From: an uncultured Lactobacillus sp.
GTDB taxonomy: Bacteria; Bacillota; Bacilli; Lactobacillales; Lactobacillaceae
Length of the DNA stretch: 8,932 bases
Assembly: GCA_910587695.1 (NCBI GenBank)
Contig: CAJUNC010000035.1
Coordinates: forward strand, 1-8,932
Direction of reading: 5' to 3'
Positions 3,760 to 8,932 of this stretch are shown piece by piece (within the stretch, counting starts at the first letter, position 1; each line of letters opens with the position of its first letter). Made by a program: the position numbers and the translations under genes. The notes under the pieces are model-generated. The model did no database searches. It saw nothing but the letters and a program-made list of their open reading frames with translations, and was not told the DNA's origin.

Positions 3760-5766
3760 ATGGAGAGGATGAGCAGGATGGAGATCTTAAAATTAAAAAA
3801 TGTCGTTAAAATTTATAAGTTGGCTGGGGGTGGCTTCTTTGAGGCATTGAAAAAGATCAATGCAACTTTCTCAGCTGGTGAATTAGTTTCGATCGTCGGT
3901 GAATCAGGGAGTGGAAAATCCACGTTGATGAATTTGATCGGTGGTTTAGATTCTGACTTTGAAGGTGAGATCAGTTATCGGGGGAAAAATTTGCGCGACT
4001 ACACTGCCCAAGAACTAGCTGATTACCATAAGAAAAGTATCGGTTTTATCTTTCAAAACTTCAACTTGATCTCCCATTTGAATTTGATCGATAATGTTGC
4101 ATTAGCGATGACTTTGTCTAATATCGATAAAGAGACGCGGGTCAAACGCGCTAAGGAACTGTTAGAAAAAGTTGGTTTAAAAGATCATCTCTATAAAAAG
4201 CCAGATCAGATATCTGGTGGACAAAAGCAACGCGTTGCGATCGCGCGGGCTTTGATCAATGATCCAGATGTTATCATTGCTGATGAACCTACGGGAGCTT
4301 TAGATGCTGAAACGACGGATAATGTTTTGGCTTTGATCAAAGAGATCGCTCAAAGTGGCAAGCTAGTTTTGATGGTGACTCATTCAGATCGTGTAGCTGC
4401 TCATTGTACTCGGATCTTGCGGATCGATAATGGAAAATTGATCTCAGATGAGGTGACGGGTAAGTTAGAACCCTTATCGACGAAAGCAGAACATGACGCT
4501 ATCAAGGTCAAAAATATGAGCTTATTCAATGCGATCAGATTAGCCTTTCTCAACATGGAAGCTAAATTAGGCCGCAATGCTTTAGTTGCCTTTGGGACTA
4601 GTATTGGGATCATGGCGGTCGTTTTGATGTTATCGATCGGGCGAGGTGTAACTACTTATATCAAAGACACGATGAATAGTTACACCAATCCTAATGTGAC
4701 GGAAGTACATCGTCAAAGTATGATGCCCGATCCCGATAAGCAACCGGCCATGGACGATCATGTAGAGATCAGTCGAATACAGCAAAATAATATGGCAGCT
4801 TTGACGGGCTCAGGAACAGATAATGATTTTACAACAAAAGATATCACAAAACTTAAAACTATCAAACATGTCGATCGTCTTGAGAAGGGCTATTCGACCC
4901 TTTCATTAGGTACAAATAGTATTAGTTATGGTGATAAAAATGCTACGATCATGACGTTACAGACGATGTCGAGCAATATCACCAAATCAAGTATCGTTTC
5001 GGGTAAAGCACCTGAAAAAGATGAAGTATTGCTTGATAAGGGAACAGCAGATCTTTTAGCCAAGAATATTGTTGGTAAAGAAGTAACATTCAAACTAACG
5101 ATCGATGGTAAGCAAGTCGAGCAAAAATTAAAAGTCAGCGGGACCTATGAACAGCAGGGGTCTAACTTCAGCACTGCGATCGTACGTTATAGTGATCTAA
5201 AAGAGATTTTTGCTCAAAATGGACAAACGTTAAAGCCTAATGTTGTGTATCTCTATACTAAGAATAAAGATAATACCGAAAAGATCAAAGATGAGGTCAA
5301 AAAGCTCGGCTTTAGTGGTTCGATGCAAGAAACGATGACTGAGATGTTCACCCAAATGATGGATGTGATCAGTTATGTCTTAGCCGCGATCGCAGCAGTT
5401 TCGTTAGTGGTCTCAGCGATCATGATCTTAGTGGTCTTGAATATTTCAGTGGTTGAACGCACTAAAGAGATAGGGGTCTTAAAAGCCTTAGGTGCTAGAA
5501 GAAAAGATATTCGTCGGATCTTTGTTTCAGAAGCTTTCTTGATCGGTCTGAGTTCAGGGATACTTGGAGTCATGTTGACTTGGATCTTGCAAGTTTTAGT
5601 GAACTATTTTACGGTAGCTCAGTTTGAAGTGTCGGTAGTGATGATGACGACTAACTATATTTTGGCAGGTATCTTGATCAGTGTAGTCATCAGTATGTTA
5701 GCAGGACTTTTGCCAGCCGATCGCGCTTCAAAATTAGACCCAGTTGAAGCTTTACGAAAAGAATAG
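3760..5766 (+). CDS. MacB-type ABC transporter, ATPase fused to FtsX-like permease
   Basis: This 668-aa protein joins an ATPase domain to a membrane domain in one chain. ATPase (about 8-235): Walker A GESGSGKST (47-55), Q-loop Gln99, signature SGGQKQR (152-158), Walker B DVIIADEP (170-177), GALD D-loop (179-182) and H-loop His208. A first membrane helix (about 274-295) is followed by an outside domain of about 240 residues of MacB_PCD type. Three helices of the FtsX domain come last (about 536-560, 588-615, 634-655), with ERTKEIGVLKALGARRKDI and the DPVEALRKE end typical of MacB/FtsX permeases. Such type VII transporters extrude peptides or drugs, or transmit mechanical force. No HlyD-like partner or two-component system adjoins it, so the substrate is open. 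The start has AGGAGG (3749-3754) five bases upstream; internal ATGs at 3769 and 3778 are less likely starts. The gene is monocistronic. Confidence 0.92.
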   Translation: MERMSRMEILKLKNVVKIYKLAGGGFFEALKKINATFSAGELVSIVGESGSGKSTLMNLIGGLDSDFEGEISYRGKNLRDYTAQELADYHKKSIGFIFQNFNLISHLNLIDNVALAMTLSNIDKETRVKRAKELLEKVGLKDHLYKKPDQISGGQKQRVAIARALINDPDVIIADEPTGALDAETTDNVLALIKEIAQSGKLVLMVTHSDRVAAHCTRILRIDNGKLISDEVTGKLEPLSTKAEHDAIKVKNMSLFNAIRLAFLNMEAKLGRNALVAFGTSIGIMAVVLMLSIGRGVTTYIKDTMNSYTNPNVTEVHRQSMMPDPDKQPAMDDHVEISRIQQNNMAALTGSGTDNDFTTKDITKLKTIKHVDRLEKGYSTLSLGTNSISYGDKNATIMTLQTMSSNITKSSIVSGKAPEKDEVLLDKGTADLLAKNIVGKEVTFKLTIDGKQVEQKLKVSGTYEQQGSNFSTAIVRYSDLKEIFAQNGQTLKPNVVYLYTKNKDNTEKIKDEVKKLGFSGSMQETMTEMFTQMMDVISYVLAAIAAVSLVVSAIMILVVLNISVVERTKEIGVLKALGARRKDIRRIFVSEAFLIGLSSGILGVMLTWILQVLVNYFTVAQFEVSVVMMTTNYILAGILISVVISMLAGLLPADRASKLDPVEALRKE

Positions 5767-5782
5767 TATATAAAGATAGAGT

Positions 5783-5804
5783 GTGCTGACAATGCAGTCA
5801 GCAC
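5783..5804. repeat. Perfect 8-bp inverted repeat after the ABC transporter gene
   Basis: GTGCTGAC (5783-5790) and GTCAGCAC (5797-5804) are perfect complements around a 6-base loop, 17 bases after the transporter stop codon. No T-run follows on either strand. With the hairpin at 5813-5843 it forms a tandem pair between two convergent genes. It may protect the 3' end of an mRNA or contribute to termination. Confidence 0.65.
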
Positions 5805-5812
5805 GTATAGAT

Positions 5813-5850
5813 AGCCCCCACCACGATGCTACTGGTAGGGGCTTGTTTTT
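5813..5850 (+). terminator. Intrinsic terminator between convergent genes
   Basis: AGCCCCCACCA (5813-5823) pairs with TGGTAGGGGCT (5833-5843) with a single mismatch and a 9-base loop. It is followed by TTGTTTTT (5843-5850) on the rightward strand, so it terminates the ABC transporter transcript. The T-run reaches into the stop codon of the leftward DUF1810 gene. On the leftward strand no T-run follows, so any termination there would be weak. Confidence 0.85.
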
Positions 5851-6262
5851 ACGTATTTTTTAGTAATACGAGTGTCTTTTGATCGTATTTTCCATGAAAA
5901 AATTTATCCAGTACAGCTTGAAAAATAGGTTCGGTACTGGCTTTAGCGAAGAGTGTCATTGATGACTTGAGCTTTAGATCGTCGGGGAAACCGAAGATCG
6001 TTTTAGCGTTATTGGTTGGAACTTGTAAAAGAACTTCGCACAGTTGACGTAAATTATTGCCTAAATATGGATCGGCTAAAAAGGCTTTGGCTTCATTGAG
6101 ATCAGCTATTCCGTATAGGTAAGCGGTCTGACTTTTACCTAAGCCACGTAATTGTGGAAACATGAACCACATCCAGTGGGAGCGTTTCTTTTGTGCTTTG
6201 AGTTCTGTTACAGCTAGTTTGAAATATTGGTGTTGTGGAGCGTTAAATCTTGCTAAAGTCAT
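5849..6262 (-). CDS. DUF1810 family protein
   Basis: This 137-aa protein matches the DUF1810 family over its whole length. The signature SHWMWFMFPQLRGLG is at 28-42, followed by LNEAKAFLADPYLGNNLRQL (55-74) and FGFPDDLKLKSSMTLF (90-105), and the end D127-Q-K-T-L. The fold is expected to be small and mainly helical; no function is established to my knowledge. Its ATG overlaps the stop codon of mleR in an ATGA junction. Its ribosome site AAGGAGG (6270-6276) lies inside the end of mleR, so the two are co-transcribed and probably translationally coupled. The gene is convergent with the ABC transporter gene. A partnership with a malolactic regulator is not one I know, so the link may be just operon economy. 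Confidence 0.9.
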   Translation of the reverse strand: MTLARFNAPQHQYFKLAVTELKAQKKRSHWMWFMFPQLRGLGKSQTAYLYGIADLNEAKAFLADPYLGNNLRQLCEVLLQVPTNNAKTIFGFPDDLKLKSSMTLFAKASTEPIFQAVLDKFFHGKYDQKTLVLLKNT

Positions 6263-7170
6263 TTCTCAGCCTCCTTTTCAAAGGGGAATTGATAGACCGC
6301 ATCGTGTAAGATATCCAGCAACTGCTTTTTAGCAGGTGTCATTATTTGGGTCGCGCGTGTGACGATCGAGAGTAGGAATTTTGGCTGTTGTTCATCCAGA
6401 AGTTCTAGAACAGAAAAATCATCGTTGGGACTGATCGCAATGTCTGTCAAACAGGCGATCCCAGTATTGCTTGCGACCATAGATTTTAAAACGTGGACGT
6501 AATTAGTACGGTAGATGATATCAGGTCGAAAGTGTTCTTTTTGTGCTAAAATTTTGAGGACTTTATCGTGAATGAAGCCTTCATTATGCACGATAAAGCG
6601 CTCATCTTTTAGTTCGGAAAAATAGACTGCCTTTTTTTGTGCTAGGGGATGTTGCTTGCTGACGATGATCTTAAATGATGTTTGGGCAAAATTTTCGGCT
6701 TTTAGGGAGGGTTGGGTCAAAGGTTCAAGTGAGCCTAAGAGGCAAAAATCAAGTGATCCATCCAATAAGAGTTTGAGTAAAGCCTGTGAACCAGCTTCTT
6801 TGGTCTCGAGTTGTTCGATCAGACCCGTGGCGATCAATTTAGAAACGATATTGGGGAAAAAATAATTGCCGATGATCGGTGGTAGCCCAAAAAGTAACTT
6901 TTCTTGTTTAGCGCGCAAAGCTTCCTTTTGGGCAATAGTTAATTCATTTAAGATCACTTTTAAATGTGCATCGAATTGATAGCCACTTGGGGTGACCAGT
7001 AATTCTTTGTGTGAACGATCACGGATAAAGAAAGTTGTTTCAAATTCTTCTTCTAGCCGTTTGATAGCTAACGTAACAGTTGGTTGACTGACAGAAAAGA
7101 TTTGGGCAACTTTGGAAAAATTTTTTTCTTTGACTAATTGGTGGAAATATTCAAAATCTCTAATATTCAT
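6259..7170 (-). CDS. mleR: LysR-family regulator of malolactic fermentation (MleR)
   Basis: This 303-aa LysR-type regulator has the N-terminal winged helix-turn-helix at about 1-60: NIRDFEYFHQLVKEKNFSKV, then AQIFSVSQPTVTLAIKRLEEEF and a wing ending LLVTPSG. A linker helix follows (about 65-88), and an effector-binding domain spans about 90-295. The assignment to MleR rests on its position, divergent from mleS with a shared 139-base regulatory region, the arrangement known from Lactococcus and Oenococcus. MleR is expected to bind malate and activate mleS. The start is supported by AAGGA (7178-7182) seven bases upstream. Its promoter overlaps the likely operator, which fits negative autoregulation, usual for the family. 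It is followed by a DUF1810 gene with overlapping stop and start codons. Confidence 0.88.
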   Translation of the reverse strand: MNIRDFEYFHQLVKEKNFSKVAQIFSVSQPTVTLAIKRLEEEFETTFFIRDRSHKELLVTPSGYQFDAHLKVILNELTIAQKEALRAKQEKLLFGLPPIIGNYFFPNIVSKLIATGLIEQLETKEAGSQALLKLLLDGSLDFCLLGSLEPLTQPSLKAENFAQTSFKIIVSKQHPLAQKKAVYFSELKDERFIVHNEGFIHDKVLKILAQKEHFRPDIIYRTNYVHVLKSMVASNTGIACLTDIAISPNDDFSVLELLDEQQPKFLLSIVTRATQIMTPAKKQLLDILHDAVYQFPFEKEAEK

Positions 7171-7185
7171 TTTCAGATCCTTGAT

Positions 7186-7213
7186 TTGACAGCTTTTTAA
7201 AAGCTCATATTAA
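7186..7213 (+). promoter_or_regulatory. Possible upstream rightward promoter in the mle region
   Basis: A perfect -35 TTGACA (7186-7191), a 16-base spacer and TATTAA (7208-7213). The -10 is poor and overlaps the candidate MleR dyad, so this could be a second, MleR-repressed start for mleS or a chance match. The main mleS promoter at 7238-7267 is a better fit. Confidence 0.25.
7191..7205. repeat. Perfect palindrome in the mleR leader
   Basis: AGCTTTT-T-AAAAGCT is a perfect 7-base-pair dyad with a single central base. It lies between the mleR start codon and the LysR-type dyad and would be in the 5' leader of mleR mRNA or just inside the transcribed region. It could be a second regulator-binding site or a small hairpin. 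Confidence 0.6.
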
Positions 7214-7235
7214 TTTTACTAATAGTGTACCACAA
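7207..7235 (-). promoter_or_regulatory. Candidate mleR promoter
   Basis: Read leftward: -35 TTGTGG (7230-7235), a 17-base spacer and -10 TAATAT (7207-7212). The match is moderate (three and four of six). The -10 overlaps the dyad at 7209-7223, so MleR bound there would block its own transcription. Confidence 0.4.
7209..7223. promoter_or_regulatory. Candidate MleR operator (LysR T-N11-A dyad)
   Basis: ATTAAT-TTT-ACTAAT is a dyad with five of six bases matching in each arm, and it satisfies the T-N11-A rule of LysR-type recognition sites (T7210, A7222). Its centre is about 58 bases upstream of the predicted mleS transcription start, close to the usual position near -65 for activator binding. 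Confidence 0.55.
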
Positions 7236-7237
7236 AG

Positions 7238-7267
7238 TTGACTATAAAAATTACACCGTTTTAAAAT
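7238..7267 (+). promoter_or_regulatory. Promoter of mleS
   Basis: -35 TTGACT (7238-7243), an 18-base spacer and -10 TAAAAT (7262-7267), each with five of six consensus bases. Transcription would start near 7274. The leader is short and contains AAGGAG (7295-7300) nine bases before the mleS start codon. I see no convincing CcpA (cre) site. Confidence 0.65.
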
Positions 7268-7309
7268 GAGTGACATCAATTGAGGTCTAGGAAAAAGGAG
7301 TAGATAGCA

Positions 7310-8929
7310 ATGGCAGATACAATGAATATTTTAAATGATCCATTTTTAAATAAAGGAACAGCTTTTACAGTTGAAGAACGTAAAGAACTTGGTTTGATAG
7401 GTACTTTACCAGCTAAGGTCCAAACTTTACAAGAACAAGCAGATCAAGCTTACGGTCAATTCAAGAGCAAATCAAGCCAATTGGAACAACGCCAATTTTT
7501 GATGACGATCTTTAATACTAATCGAACATTATTCTACTATTTGATGGGACAACACATCGTAGAATTTATGCCAGTCGTGTATGATCCAGTCATCGCTGAA
7601 TCGATCGAACAATATAGTGAGATCTTCACTCGTCCTCAAGAAGCTGCTTTTATCTCTGTTGATGATCAAGACAGCATTGAAGATTCTTTGAAAAATGCAG
7701 CTGACGGGCGTGACATTCGATTGATCGTTGTAACAGATGCTGAAGGTATCCTTGGTATGGGGGATTGGGGCGTTAACGGTGTTGATATCGCAGTCGGCAA
7801 ATTGATGGTCTATACAGCCGCAGCTGGTATCGATCCAGCTCAAGTTTTACCAGTTTCACTTGATGCTGGGACAAACAATGAAACGTTATTGAATGACCCA
7901 CTTTATCTTGGTAACCGCCATGCACGTGTTTACGGTGAAAAATATCATGCGATGGTCGACAAATTTGTTGCTGCAGCAGAAAAACTTTTCCCAGAAAGTT
8001 TATTGCACTTTGAAGATTTTGGGCGCTCGAATGCAGCGGTGATCTTGGAAAAATATCAAGATAAGATCTTGACATTCAATGATGATATCCAAGGTACAGG
8101 TATCATTTCTCTTGCTGGTGTCTTGGGTGCGATGAACATTTCTAAAGAAAAGATCACTGATCAGATCTTCTTGACTTTCGGTGCTGGGACAGCTGGTGTC
8201 GGGATCGCCAACATGTTATTTGATGAATTAGTTCGCGAAGGTCTAAGTGAGAAAGAAGCTAAAAAGCACTTCTACTTGGTCGATAAACAAGGGCTTTTAT
8301 TCGAAGACACAGAAGATCTGACGCCAGGTCAAAAAGCTTTTGTACGTAAACGTTCAGAATTTGATAATGCTGATGAATTGACCAATTTAGAAGCTGTCGT
8401 TAAAGCAGTTCATCCAACGGTCATGATCGGGACATCGACACAACCAGGCACTTTCACTGAAAGTATCGTTAAGGAAATGGCAGCTCACACGAAACGGCCA
8501 GTGATCTTCCCATTGTCTAATCCAACACGTTTGGCTGAAGCTAAAGCAGAAGATCTTTTGAAATGGACAGACGGTCGTGCTTTAGTTGCAACAGGTATTC
8601 CAGCCGGTGATATTGAATATAACGGTATAACTTACAATATCGGTCAAGCAAACAATGCATTGGTCTATCCAGGTGTTGGTTTTGGTGCGATCGCGGCTAA
8701 AGCTAAGATCTTAAACGAAAAGATGTTGGCTGATGCAGCCCACGCTTTAGGCGGCATCGTTGATCCAGATCAACCAGGCGCTGCGGTGTTACCACCAGTT
8801 TCTAAGTTACAAGAATTCTCACAAACTGTTGCTCAAGTCGTAGCACAATCAGCGATCGACCAAGGACTTGCTGGCGTGACAGACGCTAAAAAGGCTGTGG
8901 CTGATATGAAGTGGGAACCTAAATATTAA
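7310..8929 (+). CDS. mleS: Malolactic enzyme
   Basis: This 539-aa enzyme decarboxylates L-malate directly to L-lactate and CO2, using NAD+ and Mn2+ as cofactors, in the cytoplasm. It belongs to the malic enzyme family and its length matches known malolactic enzymes (about 540 aa). Visible landmarks: FNTNRTLFYYLMGQHIVEFM then PVVYDP with Tyr91, the expected acid/base tyrosine; GMGDWGVNGVDIAVGK with Lys164; and metal ligands E235 and D236 in FEDFGRSN and D259 in FNDDIQGTG. The Rossmann motif FGAGTAGVGIANM (290-302), PLSNPTRLAEAKAEDLLKWT (401-420) and IGQANNALVYPGVGFG (444-459) follow. The N-terminal ILNDPFLNKGTAFT distinguishes malolactic enzymes from ordinary malic enzymes. Regulation is by MleR from the divergent region. 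The gene ends in tandem TAA stops; a malate permease gene usually follows but lies outside the window. Confidence 0.97.
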   Translation: MADTMNILNDPFLNKGTAFTVEERKELGLIGTLPAKVQTLQEQADQAYGQFKSKSSQLEQRQFLMTIFNTNRTLFYYLMGQHIVEFMPVVYDPVIAESIEQYSEIFTRPQEAAFISVDDQDSIEDSLKNAADGRDIRLIVVTDAEGILGMGDWGVNGVDIAVGKLMVYTAAAGIDPAQVLPVSLDAGTNNETLLNDPLYLGNRHARVYGEKYHAMVDKFVAAAEKLFPESLLHFEDFGRSNAAVILEKYQDKILTFNDDIQGTGIISLAGVLGAMNISKEKITDQIFLTFGAGTAGVGIANMLFDELVREGLSEKEAKKHFYLVDKQGLLFEDTEDLTPGQKAFVRKRSEFDNADELTNLEAVVKAVHPTVMIGTSTQPGTFTESIVKEMAAHTKRPVIFPLSNPTRLAEAKAEDLLKWTDGRALVATGIPAGDIEYNGITYNIGQANNALVYPGVGFGAIAAKAKILNEKMLADAAHALGGIVDPDQPGAAVLPPVSKLQEFSQTVAQVVAQSAIDQGLAGVTDAKKAVADMKWEPKY

Positions 8930-8932
8930 TAA

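Noticed and set aside
4401..4613. Leftward 70-aa frame inside the ABC transporter gene
   Set aside because: Antisense shadow; the transporter frame carries all the conserved motifs.
6656..6865. Rightward 69-aa frame inside mleR
   Set aside because: Antisense shadow of mleR with no start signals.
7529..8075. Two overlapping leftward frames inside mleS
   Set aside because: Antisense shadows of a highly conserved enzyme gene.
1..8932. CRISPR arrays, tRNA or rRNA genes, insertion sequences or prophage genes
   Set aside because: No regularly spaced repeats, tRNA or rRNA sequence, transposase motifs or phage structural genes were seen on either strand.

Overview
The window looks like chromosomal DNA from a low-GC Firmicute, most probably a member of the Lactobacillaceae. 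The reasons are the malolactic enzyme gene (mleS) with a divergent LysR regulator (mleR), an amaP/asp23/csbD/glsB stress operon, compact intergenic spaces, strong AGGAGG-type ribosome sites and consensus -35/-10 promoters. I cannot fix the genus. A strong preference for GATC and for the octamer GCGATCGC runs through the coding sequence.

Layout. (1) 1-501: a hairpin-forming inverted repeat, then a leftward XRE-family repressor. (2) 502-1032: a gene-poor stretch. It holds two promoters that overlap face to face (one leftward toward the XRE gene, one near-consensus and rightward), a second leftward promoter, several hairpins, and an intrinsic terminator only 28 bases before the next start codon. 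(3) 1033-1290: an unrecognised 85-aa protein. (4) 1366-2052: a DUF2238/YjdF-like membrane protein with its own promoter and terminator. (5) 2096-3711: a complete stress operon (promoter, AmaP, Asp23, CsbD-like protein, GlsB/YeaQ-like membrane protein, terminator). (6) 3760-5766: a one-piece MacB-type ABC transporter. (7) 5849-7170, leftward: mleR, translationally coupled by ATGA to a DUF1810 protein. (8) 7171-7309: the divergent mle regulatory region, with a LysR-type dyad. (9) 7310-8929: a full-length malolactic enzyme; any malate permease gene would lie to the right of the window.

How the genes work together. MleR probably senses malate and activates mleS. The enzyme turns L-malate into L-lactate and CO2, which relieves acid stress. 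AmaP is expected to anchor Asp23 at the membrane. The CsbD-like and GlsB-like proteins are usual companions in envelope/alkaline-stress operons of this group. The ABC transporter probably exports a peptide or drug, or acts on an envelope substrate.

The best place to look for something undescribed is 502-1290: an XRE regulator, opposed overlapping promoters, a leader of roughly 390 nt ending in a terminator, and an orphan small protein that seems reachable only by reading through that terminator.
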